Shown here piece by piece: positions 25,012 to 33,297 of a DNA stretch of 39,491 nt (position 1 is its first letter; each line of letters begins with the position of its first letter). The DNA is from Gammaproteobacteria bacterium (lineage in GTDB: Bacteria > Pseudomonadota > Gammaproteobacteria > Eutrophobiales > Eutrophobiaceae), in assembly GCA_022826885.1 (NCBI GenBank), contig JAJDUB010000040.1, positions 1 through 39,491 of the forward strand, given 5' to 3'. Position numbers and translations under genes: made by a program. The notes under the pieces are model-generated. The model was not told where the DNA came from. It did no database searches and saw only the letters and a program-made list of their open reading frames with translations.

Positions 25012-26175
25012 ATGAGCGGGGACGCGAGCATGAATATTGAAACGCTGTTAATCCACGCAGGTGAAGAAGACAAAAAACACAGTGGGGCGGTCTCGCTTCC
25101 CGTATTTCAGAGCGCCACATTTGCCTATAGCGGTGAAGACAACTACCACGATGTGAAGTATATCCGCCTGAACAACACCCCCAATCATGACGCGGTCCAG
25201 GAGAAATTGGCCCGGATTGCCGGCGGTGAGCAAGCCGTGGTGACCGCGTCGGGGATGGCCGCGATTACCACCAGTCTGTTGACCGTATTAAAACAAGGCG
25301 ACCACCTGCTGGCACAAGATTGTCTCTATGGCGGCACGCAATCTTTTTTGACGCGAGCTATCGCCGACTTCGGGATTGGCGTAGATTTTGTGCCGGGGAA
25401 CGAGCCGGATGTCTGGGAAGAACGGCTAAGACCTGATACGCGCGCAATTTATGTCGAGACCATGAGCAATCCCCTGCTGGAAGTTGCCGACCTCCAATCC
25501 GTTGTTGCGTTTGCCCGCTCCCATCGTCTCATATCCATGATCGACAACACCTTTGCCTCACCGGTGAACTTTCGGCCCCTGGATATGGGCTTTGACCTCT
25601 CATTGCACAGTTGCACTAAATACCTGAACGGCCATTCGGATATTGTCGCCGGCTGTGTTATCGGTAACAGCGACCTGATTACCCGCATCACGCACCGTTT
25701 AAACCTGATGGGCGGCTGCCTGGATCCGCACGCCTGTTCCCTGTTGCTGCGCGGCATGAAAACCCTGGCGTTACGCGTGGAAAAACAAAACGAAAATGCA
25801 CAGGCGCTGGCGTCTTTTCTGGAAGCCCATCCGGCCGTGGTGCGGGTAAATTATCCGGGCCTGTCCGGTCATCCGCAATACAACCGCGCAAAAACACTGT
25901 TTAACGGATGTGGCGGAGTATTGAGTTTTGAGGTGGCGGGCGATTACCGCGTGGCTGATGAACTGATATCGAGACTGAAATTACCAGTCTCTGCGCCAAG
26001 TCTGGGCGGTGTCGAAACATTGATTACCCGGCCCGTGCAAACGTCACATGCAGAGTTGAGTGTCGGGGAGCGGGAAACTGCGGGGATATCCGAGCGCTTG
26101 ATACGCGTGGCGGTCGGCATTGAGGCAGCAGCGGACTTGTGTGCGGATTTTGAGCAGGCAATGGAGGGGCTTTAA
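25012..26175 (+). CDS. PLP-dependent trans-sulfuration family enzyme
   Basis: A ~387-aa Cys/Met-metabolism PLP enzyme (cystathionine gamma-synthase/lyase, methionine gamma-lyase family). The phosphate-site motif is KYIRLNNTPNHDAVQEKLA, TASGMAAI follows, DNTFASP binds the pyridine nitrogen through Asp, and the Schiff-base Lys is in HSCTKYLNGHSDIVAG. The late Arg-containing SLGGVETLITRP is also present. The start is uncertain: ATG 25012 or ATG 25030, both before the conserved NIETLLIHAG. The product could be a lyase or a synthase. It overlaps the convergent MFS gene by 4 bp at the stop codons. Confidence 0.88.
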   Translation: MSGDASMNIETLLIHAGEEDKKHSGAVSLPVFQSATFAYSGEDNYHDVKYIRLNNTPNHDAVQEKLARIAGGEQAVVTASGMAAITTSLLTVLKQGDHLLAQDCLYGGTQSFLTRAIADFGIGVDFVPGNEPDVWEERLRPDTRAIYVETMSNPLLEVADLQSVVAFARSHRLISMIDNTFASPVNFRPLDMGFDLSLHSCTKYLNGHSDIVAGCVIGNSDLITRITHRLNLMGGCLDPHACSLLLRGMKTLALRVEKQNENAQALASFLEAHPAVVRVNYPGLSGHPQYNRAKTLFNGCGGVLSFEVAGDYRVADELISRLKLPVSAPSLGGVETLITRPVQTSHAELSVGERETAGISERLIRVAVGIEAAADLCADFEQAMEGL

Positions 26176-27362
26176 ACTGCTGGTTCCGGTTTCATACCAG
26201 GCACTTGTTTTATCGTGAGATGGATCAACACCATAACCAGGATAAAAAGGCTGATGGAAATTATGCTTAATACACCATAGCCTGCCTCTGTCACCGTTAT
26301 ACCGCCAATATAGGAACCCAGCGAATTTCCTGCTGTCATTGCAGCGGCAGCTGCCGCAGCCAGCCGACCCTTTGGATCCGCAATCGACATCAAACCCATC
26401 AAATAAGGAATAATGAATAATGCAATCAGATTAAGGAGGGGTGTCGCAGCAATAAAAGCGGTAGTACTGATGATATTGCAAAGTACCGCGGCTACGATGA
26501 TTTTCAGACTTAAAGCAATGATGATAGGTTTTCTGAATCCATATCGAGTGTGTAAGATATGTGCAAGTAATGGACCAAGAATAGTCAATAATGCGGAGAG
26601 AGATAGCACGGCGCCGATTCGGGTAATTTCCAACCCGGCTCTGACGCCGATGCGTTCTATAAATGTCCAGATGGCCGAATTGCCTGCCCACATGATTACC
26701 AGGGCTGACAGCACGAGAATGCCTGCAACCCCGACAGAGCCTCGCCCGGCTGTGTTTCTTGTAACTGTTGGGACATTGCGACCTGTCGGAACCCACCAGG
26801 CCAACAGGCTTCCCAGAACCGTAATAATGAACATGATCATAAAGGCGCCCGATGCGCCGTTACGTTCTACAAAAAACGGGACAACCAGATAAAATCCGGC
26901 TGAAAACGCTGAGTAAGACCCATTCAGAACAGCGAATGATCTGGTAGGACTGGCAGTCCGGGCAAACAGCGAGAAGATACCTGCCACAATCAACCCCTTT
27001 CCGATTCCGGCAACGGTTCGACATACGGTTAACAACGTAATATCGGTCACTAAAACCGATCCGCCATTTCCAAGCAACAAGCATACAAGCCCAGCTATGC
27101 TTAAAGAACGGATATTAAAGAGGTGGATCCGTGCGGCTATGAGCAGGGAGACGATTCCTACGGTAATAAATTCTATTGATGCGATTCTGCCGGCTATCTT
27201 TTCTGTAAACTGGTAATCATCAATAATGGCGCCCACCCAGAGCGGCGTCAGCATCTGGGACGAGAATGCAGTGCAGATTACAAAGATGGTCGCAACCAGT
27301 ACAGGCGTGGAGATAATCAGTCCACCATGGGAACCGGTATCCCGGTCGGCTTCAGGGTTCAT
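26172..27362 (-). CDS. MFS transporter
   Basis: A 396-aa polytopic inner-membrane protein with about 12 hydrophobic segments, starting TPVLVATIFVICTAFSSQMLTPLWVGAI. It carries few charged loops, and I recognise no substrate-defining motif. It lies six bases behind the GntR gene and is the last gene of the hyuA-hyuB-amidohydrolase-gntR run. It probably carries the pathway substrate or product across the inner membrane after outer-membrane import by TonB receptor 2 (inference). Its stop overlaps the convergent PLP gene's stop by 4 bp. Confidence 0.88.
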   Translation of the reverse strand: MNPEADRDTGSHGGLIISTPVLVATIFVICTAFSSQMLTPLWVGAIIDDYQFTEKIAGRIASIEFITVGIVSLLIAARIHLFNIRSLSIAGLVCLLLGNGGSVLVTDITLLTVCRTVAGIGKGLIVAGIFSLFARTASPTRSFAVLNGSYSAFSAGFYLVVPFFVERNGASGAFMIMFIITVLGSLLAWWVPTGRNVPTVTRNTAGRGSVGVAGILVLSALVIMWAGNSAIWTFIERIGVRAGLEITRIGAVLSLSALLTILGPLLAHILHTRYGFRKPIIIALSLKIIVAAVLCNIISTTAFIAATPLLNLIALFIIPYLMGLMSIADPKGRLAAAAAAAMTAGNSLGSYIGGITVTEAGYGVLSIISISLFILVMVLIHLTIKQVPGMKPEPAV

Positions 27363-27368
27363 TAGTCA

Positions 27369-28043
27369 TTACGCTTCATCCTTTTCATATGACTCGATAA
27401 TCTCCGCTGAAATTTCATCACGGTTCCATTCAATATGGCGCTTCAACGCTTCGATGGCGCCATGGGGATTATGAGCACGGATTTGATTGACAATCTCCGT
27501 ATGCTGCCGGCTACTGCTTTGGCGCAACGTCGGAGACAATGCGCGCTGAATTCTGGAATAACGATCGGCATGCCGCAATACCTGTTCCAGGGTCTCCAGG
27601 GTGATGGATTGATTTGCAGGGGCATATAACGACAGGTGAAATTCCAGGTTCAACTGTGCCCACTCATCTTCACTGTTGCAGCCGTCCGATCTCGTGATGA
27701 TCTCATCCAGCCTGTCCAGGTCCTGGTCTGTAATCCTGGGTATTGCATGTTCCAGCAGGTAGGTCTCAAGTAAAACTCTCAAGGCGTAAATTTCTTCAAG
27801 GCCTTCAAGAGAGACCTCGGTAACAATTGTGCTCTTGTAATTTATTCTGTTAACAAACTTCTCGGATTCGAGGATCGTCAACGCTTCGCGTACCGGCAAT
27901 CGACTGACCCCGAGTTCCCTGGCGATTTCTTCCTGGCGGATATGGCTGCCACCCGGCAAACGACCGTTCATTATCCATTGCCTCAAGATATCGGCAACCC
28001 GCTGCCCCATTGGTTTGGTTGTCAAGTGTTCAGATTCACGCAT
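27369..28043 (-). CDS. GntR family regulator, FCD (FadR) subfamily
   Basis: A 224-aa regulator. Residues ~10-75 are the GntR winged helix (RVADILRQWIMNGRLPGGSHIRQEEIARELGVSRLPVREALTILESE). The rest is an all-helical FCD ligand domain with metal-site candidates in the DEWAQLNLEFHLSLY, HADRYSR and RQHTEIVNQI regions. A strong GGGAGG precedes ATG 28043. It probably controls the hyu operon and TonB receptor 2: an exact match to the FadR-class operator consensus lies in their shared promoter region at 33164-33174. Such proteins are usually repressors released by an acid or amino-acid ligand. Confidence 0.92.
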   Translation of the reverse strand: MRESEHLTTKPMGQRVADILRQWIMNGRLPGGSHIRQEEIARELGVSRLPVREALTILESEKFVNRINYKSTIVTEVSLEGLEEIYALRVLLETYLLEHAIPRITDQDLDRLDEIITRSDGCNSEDEWAQLNLEFHLSLYAPANQSITLETLEQVLRHADRYSRIQRALSPTLRQSSSRQHTEIVNQIRAHNPHGAIEALKRHIEWNRDEISAEIIESYEKDEA

Positions 28044-28144
28044 TATGCCTCCCGTATAAACAGACGAATGTATCTCGGAATTTTTTTATTACGTCAGAGC
28101 TTCCCTTTTCTTCTGTTTCTCAACCAGAAGAAATTCCTGTGTAA

Positions 28145-29392
28145 TCATAAAGAATTGTCGTATTTATGAAATATCCCATTTTTCATGATGACTGAAAGGT
28201 GGGCGCCCTGGTCCTGTAACAATTGTAGATCCTGCAGGGGATTTCCATCAACGACCAGTATATCCGCAAGTGCTCCGTCCGCGATCACTCCCAGTTTGCC
28301 TTCCTGACGCAGTATTTTCGCATTCACGGACGTCGCGGATTTCAGGATTTCAACAGGCGGCAATACCTCACTTCTGATAAGAAATTCCCGTGATTGTGCA
28401 TCGTTCAGTTCACCCATTAAATCCGTACCGAAACCCATTTCCACCCCGGCATTCCTGCAGAGTTCCAGCATGCGTATACCTGCTTCGTTCACCAGTTTTA
28501 ATTTCTCCAGTACTGTAGATGACAGGCCGAGTTCAGGCCCGCGAAGCTCGGCTTCCCCGTAACAAACCAATGTCGGCACCATGAAAGTCCTGGTTTGCGC
28601 CATCAGTTTCGCCGTGGCTTCATCGATCAAATTTCCATGCTCAATAGTCCGCACTCCGCATTTGACGGCAAGTTGTGTAGAACGGGAGGTGTAAGAATGA
28701 GCGCACACGTATTTATCCCATGCTCCGGCCTCATCAACCGCGGCCATGACTTCTTCTTCAGAAAATTGCCTGCCTTCCAACGGATCATAAGGAGATCCTA
28801 CACCGCCTGACACCATGATTTTTATATGGTCTGCGCCCTTGCGCAATTCGTCCCTTGCAGCGCGCCGCACCTCGGCTACTCCATCGGCAATTCGAGTCAA
28901 CATATCCAGTGCATTATTGCCGCCTGAACAGGCGCAGGGAATTGCCGGGTCTGTCAGTCTGCGATGATCGCCATGACCGCCGGTCATACTGATAGCCTTT
29001 CCGCCTATAAAGAGGCGCGGCCCGGGTGTCAACCCCTGTTCGATAGCCTGTTTTATTCCATGATCACCCCCGGCAACATCCCGTACTGTGGTAAACCCGC
29101 GGTCAAGTATTTCCTTGAGGCGTTGTACCGCATGTATTGCCATCAGGGTATGCGGCATGTCTGCAGTCAAGTCATAATTCAGGAAGGCGGAATAAACGTG
29201 TACGTGCGCATCGATGAGTCCCGGCATCAGGGTTCTTCCTTTTACATCCAGAACATTCGCACCGGGAATTTTAATCGGCTTGTCTGATACTTCCTTAATC
29301 TGGCCCTCTTCGACGGCAACACTCTTGCCGGGTTGCAGTTCATCTGCCATACCGTCGAAGACAGTACAATTATCGAAAATAACGACACTCAT
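28145..29392 (-). CDS. Amidohydrolase (imidazolonepropionase/prolidase-like)
   Basis: A 415-aa TIM-barrel metal hydrolase. Metal ligands are read as DAHVHVY (HxH after strand 1), the bridging-Lys candidate in ADHIKIMVSGG, CAHSYT, TIEHGN and the catalytic Asp in GFGTDLMG. The small N- and C-terminal beta-sandwich pieces are present (LMPGLIDAHVH and GALADILVVDGNP). Relatives hydrolyse amide bonds in N-acyl/peptidyl amino acids or open imidazolone rings. It follows hyuB by 9 bp, so it likely acts on the product of the HyuAB reaction or on a related cyclic or peptidic amide. Substrate unknown. Confidence 0.9.
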   Translation of the reverse strand: MSVVIFDNCTVFDGMADELQPGKSVAVEEGQIKEVSDKPIKIPGANVLDVKGRTLMPGLIDAHVHVYSAFLNYDLTADMPHTLMAIHAVQRLKEILDRGFTTVRDVAGGDHGIKQAIEQGLTPGPRLFIGGKAISMTGGHGDHRRLTDPAIPCACSGGNNALDMLTRIADGVAEVRRAARDELRKGADHIKIMVSGGVGSPYDPLEGRQFSEEEVMAAVDEAGAWDKYVCAHSYTSRSTQLAVKCGVRTIEHGNLIDEATAKLMAQTRTFMVPTLVCYGEAELRGPELGLSSTVLEKLKLVNEAGIRMLELCRNAGVEMGFGTDLMGELNDAQSREFLIRSEVLPPVEILKSATSVNAKILRQEGKLGVIADGALADILVVDGNPLQDLQLLQDQGAHLSVIMKNGIFHKYDNSL

Positions 29393-29401
29393 ATAGATGC
29401 T

Positions 29402-31066
29402 CTACACGTCAATACCATAAATATCTCTGGCAGCTTCAATACTGATATAGCCATTTGACAGGTCTTCACGGATCGCATCCTGATTACGATTCCCGGGGTC
29501 ACCAAATCCCCCTCCCCCGCCGGTTCTGGCGATAATCCTTGTGCCTTTCTTCATGGGTGTTTTTTTAAGTTTCAATACTTCCATGGGTTCAGCATTATCG
29601 GCCGGGTAAATTGTGACCCGGGGCGCTACCCCGTCATGTCCGCCGAACAGACCCCACTGCGGCATTTTTGCCCTGTCGAAGTGCAGGTCCACCTCTGCAT
29701 CCTCCAAAAGTTCATATTCCTTGACGACATTCAGGCCGCCACGAAATTTACCGGCGCCACCGCTATCCCTGCCAAGTTGAAGTCGTTTAATCAAGACCGG
29801 GTAACGACTCTCCATCGTTTCGGTGGGACAGTTACGAAAGTCACCGGCGACTGAATGAGTAGTGGAACTGACGCCATCCACTTGTGAGCTGGCGCCCCAG
29901 CCGCCATCCAGTGATTCCCCCTGCACATAAAACTCTCCCGTATCCGGGTGCCTGCCGAAGAAATGCACATTCCAGGAATCGCCCGGCAGGCCTGCCGTTA
30001 TATTATCCGGTATGGCCGGAGACAGGGCTTTGAAAATGAGGTCAAGCATCAGCATGGTAGGAATTGGCCGCATGCAGGCAGCAGGCTCCTGCGCATGAAA
30101 CACGGATCCGGGTTCTGCAATGACCGTCAGGTTGGTATAACTGCCGTAATTGATTTCAGGGGTAATGCTGGGGTAGAGAAGAGCCAGGGCCAATTTGGCC
30201 GTTGTGACGGTAGTAGCTATGGTCGAGTTGATATTACCTTTGCATTGTTTGTTTGAACCCGTCGTATCAATGATTATTTCATCACCGGATACGGTTACCG
30301 TCACTTTGACAAATACCGGCTCGTCACTGATGCTGTCGTTGTCATTAAAACCTTCTGCCGTGTAGCTTCCGTCAGGGATACTGGATATAAACGTCCGGAA
30401 CTTGGTTTCAGTGGTGGCAAAAATATTTAATGTCGCTTGTGTTACGGTGTCCAGGCCAAATCGGTCAATGAGTTCGAGATAGCGGCGTTCGCCTATACGC
30501 GCCGCGGCAATCTGGGCGCCCATATCACCTTTAAGCGATTGCGGGAGTCTCGAGTTCAAACAGAGGATATCCACAATATCTTTTTCCCACTCTCCCCCGG
30601 ACATAATCCTGGTAGGCGGCAGGCGAATCCCTTCCTGAAATATCTCTGTCGTACCTAACGGCATGCCCGGATCGGCCATTCCGATATCAGACCAGTGTGT
30701 TCTGATTACTCCAAATCCTGCCGGCTTTCCCTTGTGGCAATACACACTGATGATATCGGTATCGTTCAGGTGGGCTCCCACCATGAATGAGTCATTGACG
30801 ACAAATACATCGCCTTCCTTCATGTTTTCCAGGCCGTATTTATCTATGACCGCCTTAATCGCCGGTTCAAGACCTCCGGTAAAATATGGCAGCCCGGGCG
30901 CCTGTCCGAGCATCTGGACCTTTTCATTAAACAGGGCAACGCCATAATCATGCATTTCGTAAATAATCGGCGAGTAAGCGCTGCGATTAAGTACCGCGCT
31001 CATATCTTCGGCGATGGAATTATAGGCGTTACGTATTACCTCTGTCGTGATTGGATCGACGCTCAT
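29402..31066 (-). CDS. hyuB: Hydantoinase B / oxoprolinase family subunit
   Basis: A 554-aa B subunit of the ATP-dependent N-methylhydantoinase/5-oxoprolinase family, which opens a cyclic amide. Typical regions are EMHDYGVALFNEK, VVNDSFMVGAHLNDTDIISV, TTGSNKQCKGNINS, FRGGLNVVKEYELL and the C-terminal glycine run GGGGGFGDPGNR. The ATG overlaps the hyuA stop by 4 bp, so the two subunits are made together. The symbol denotes the family; hydantoin, N-methylhydantoin, oxoproline, caprolactam and acetophenone-type substrates all occur in homologues. Confidence 0.93.
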   Translation of the reverse strand: MSVDPITTEVIRNAYNSIAEDMSAVLNRSAYSPIIYEMHDYGVALFNEKVQMLGQAPGLPYFTGGLEPAIKAVIDKYGLENMKEGDVFVVNDSFMVGAHLNDTDIISVYCHKGKPAGFGVIRTHWSDIGMADPGMPLGTTEIFQEGIRLPPTRIMSGGEWEKDIVDILCLNSRLPQSLKGDMGAQIAAARIGERRYLELIDRFGLDTVTQATLNIFATTETKFRTFISSIPDGSYTAEGFNDNDSISDEPVFVKVTVTVSGDEIIIDTTGSNKQCKGNINSTIATTVTTAKLALALLYPSITPEINYGSYTNLTVIAEPGSVFHAQEPAACMRPIPTMLMLDLIFKALSPAIPDNITAGLPGDSWNVHFFGRHPDTGEFYVQGESLDGGWGASSQVDGVSSTTHSVAGDFRNCPTETMESRYPVLIKRLQLGRDSGGAGKFRGGLNVVKEYELLEDAEVDLHFDRAKMPQWGLFGGHDGVAPRVTIYPADNAEPMEVLKLKKTPMKKGTRIIARTGGGGGFGDPGNRNQDAIREDLSNGYISIEAARDIYGIDV

Positions 31067-33129
31067 ACTGTTGTACTCGCCTTCTGTTTTTCTATAACAA
31101 GGTTTCTGAAACGATCAGGTTGAACAGTATATCCGGGTGGAACAACGGTCGTGCATGATTTCTCAACAATCACCACCGGTCCCCGGATGTATTGTTCCGT
31201 ATCCAATGCAGTCCTGTGGATGAATTCCGTATCCCGGCGCCTGCCGTCGAAATAAACCGGACGTATTCGGGATGACTGCATTCTGCCCGGATCTGCCGCC
31301 AGTTCCGGCCGTTGGGCTTCCTGGTGCACAGCGATCTCTCCGCGCGCTTCCACACGTATATTCGCCAGTTCTACCTTTTCATCCGGGTTTGAATGTCCGT
31401 AAGTGTGCTGGTACAACTCGTGAAAATCCTGCTTGAACCGCTCCGCATGCTGCACATCCGGTGTCGTGTCCTGAAGTATCGGAACGCTGACGAAATACTC
31501 CTGTCCGACGTAACGGATCTCCAGGTACCGGTAAAAACGCATCTGTTCGCGTTCAACGTCCTCATCCCGCATGAGGCTTTCAAGCTCTTTTTCAAGTTCG
31601 ACAAAACCACGAAGCACTTTATTCCAGTTGATATCATCAAAGCCGCTGTTAAACGATTTGGAAACATCATGGCGAATATCCGACCTTAACATGCCCCATG
31701 CTGAAAAAGCACCGGCTACTTCCGGTACGATTACTGTTTTAATACCGAGTTCGCGTGCTATGAAAACCGCGTGCATCGGCCCTGCTCCGCCATTCGCTAT
31801 CAACGCAAACCCCCTTGGGTCGATGCCCTTGCTTATGGTCATGGTGCGGATGGCATTTGCCATCTTCGAATTGACTACAGCCAGTATCCCTTCTGCCATT
31901 TGATCCATGCTCATATCAAAGGATTTAGCGATACTCGCAATGACCGAACGGGATAATTCAGCATCCAGGCGCATACTTCCGCCGAGGAAGTTGTCAGGGT
32001 CAATCCGCCCCAATACCACATTTGCGTCTGTCACTGTAGCCTCTTCGCCACCCATACCGTAACAGGCAGGGCCGGGTTCCGCACCCGCGCTTTTCGGTCC
32101 GACATGCAGCGCACCGGCTTCACTCCAAGCTATGCTGCCGCCACCGGCGCCTATGGAATGGATATCCACCATTGGAGTCAGCGCTGGGAAGCCTTCAAAT
32201 TCAGCTTCCGAAACAACAGCCTCCTTACCGTCTATGACCAGGCTTACTTCAAAACTGGTCCCTCCCATATCAATACAAATCAAATCAGGTTTATCAATCC
32301 GTCTGCTTAATACCTTTGCTCCGACACTGGCGCCTATCGGCCCGGACATGAGACTGAGCAATGCTTTTGATTGGGCTTCGTCAGCGCTGATGAGTCCGCC
32401 GTTTGATTGCATTAAGAATATTTTCCGGTTAAATCCTTTCTTATTTAATGAAGCCGCCAGTTTATCCAGGTATTTCTTTAACACCGGTGCTATATAGGCA
32501 TTGAGGACAACCGTGCTGGTACGTTCAAACTCGCGCCATTCCCGGCATATCTCATACGAGGGAGCGACAAATATCTCCGGTGCGTTGCGGCGGAGAAAAT
32601 CGGCTGCCGATTGCTCGTGGATTGGGTTGATGTAGCTATTGATAAAACAGATTGCAACCGACTCCACTTTCCTGGCACGCAGTTCCGTCAACACTCGAAA
32701 CAGATCTTTCTCAACAAGCGGCACAAGCACGTTGCCTTTGGCGTCCAGGCGTTCTTCTATTTCACAGGTCAGCGAACGAGGCACCAGTGGTTCGGGATTG
32801 GTGTATTGCAGGTCGTACATCCGGACACGGTTGCCCCGACGGATGACGTAGACATCTCCAAATCCCTTTGTCGTCAGCAGCGCGGTTCGGGCGCCTTTTC
32901 TCTCCAGGAATGCATTGAGTGGCGCCGTAGTCCCGTGAATGAAAATCTGGATTTGGTTGAAGTCGTCGCTGACCTCGTTCAACACATTGATAACGCCGGC
33001 TGAAAAGTCCGCCGGAGTTGAGGGTGATTTAGCCAGTAACAATTCATTTCGTTCGGGGTTGATTGCAACCAGATCAGTAAAGGTGCCGCCTATATCCACA
33101 CCTACCCTGAGTGTTCTGTCTGCGCCCAT
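31063..33129 (-). CDS. hyuA: Hydantoinase A / oxoprolinase family ATP-binding subunit
   Basis: A 688-aa A subunit that phosphorylates the lactam oxygen or imidate using ATP in the ASKHA-type fold. The first phosphate loop is RVGVDIGGTFTDLVAI (~8-23), with ICIDMGGTSFEVSLV (~290) as the second ATP-site strand. Also visible are GGGSIAWSEAG, GPKSAGAEPGPACYG and the conserved ANGGAGPMHAVFIARELG. It is the first gene of the minus-strand operon, and its start lies 168 bp from TonB receptor 2. The pair without fusion is the bacterial HyuA/HyuB arrangement. Confidence 0.93.
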   Translation of the reverse strand: MGADRTLRVGVDIGGTFTDLVAINPERNELLLAKSPSTPADFSAGVINVLNEVSDDFNQIQIFIHGTTAPLNAFLERKGARTALLTTKGFGDVYVIRRGNRVRMYDLQYTNPEPLVPRSLTCEIEERLDAKGNVLVPLVEKDLFRVLTELRARKVESVAICFINSYINPIHEQSAADFLRRNAPEIFVAPSYEICREWREFERTSTVVLNAYIAPVLKKYLDKLAASLNKKGFNRKIFLMQSNGGLISADEAQSKALLSLMSGPIGASVGAKVLSRRIDKPDLICIDMGGTSFEVSLVIDGKEAVVSEAEFEGFPALTPMVDIHSIGAGGGSIAWSEAGALHVGPKSAGAEPGPACYGMGGEEATVTDANVVLGRIDPDNFLGGSMRLDAELSRSVIASIAKSFDMSMDQMAEGILAVVNSKMANAIRTMTISKGIDPRGFALIANGGAGPMHAVFIARELGIKTVIVPEVAGAFSAWGMLRSDIRHDVSKSFNSGFDDINWNKVLRGFVELEKELESLMRDEDVEREQMRFYRYLEIRYVGQEYFVSVPILQDTTPDVQHAERFKQDFHELYQHTYGHSNPDEKVELANIRVEARGEIAVHQEAQRPELAADPGRMQSSRIRPVYFDGRRRDTEFIHRTALDTEQYIRGPVVIVEKSCTTVVPPGYTVQPDRFRNLVIEKQKASTTV

Positions 33130-33163
33130 CTAAGAGTATGTTTTATGCAAAGGAAATGTCCGG

Positions 33164-33174
33164 TTGTGTAACAA
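33164..33174. promoter_or_regulatory. FadR-type GntR operator in the hyuA/TonB divergent region
   Basis: TTGTGTAACAA is an exact match to the FadR-subfamily consensus TNGTNNNACNA and is symmetric (TTGT-3-ACAA). It lies 35 bp before hyuA and 40 bp upstream of the receptor's -35. The FCD-type GntR encoded in the same operon (27369-28043) is the obvious candidate. A second near-palindrome, ATGAGACGTTTCAT (33179-33192), is adjacent. Confidence 0.6.
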
Positions 33175-33214
33175 ATGAATGAGACGTTTCATCGTACCTT
33201 CCGGATAGACAAAA

Positions 33215-33243
33215 TTGACATAATATTTTGGATATTGTATCAT
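33215..33243 (+). promoter_or_regulatory. Sigma70 promoter of TonB receptor 2
   Basis: TTGACA (33215-33220), a 17-bp spacer and TATCAT (33238-33243) match the sigma70 consensus at 11 of 12 positions. Transcription would start near 33250, leaving a leader of about 48 bases with GGGGG before ATG 33298. Confidence 0.75.
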
Positions 33244-33297
33244 GGATAAAACATGTAGCAAATATCATCTTGGGTGTCCAATGGGGGGACGAATACC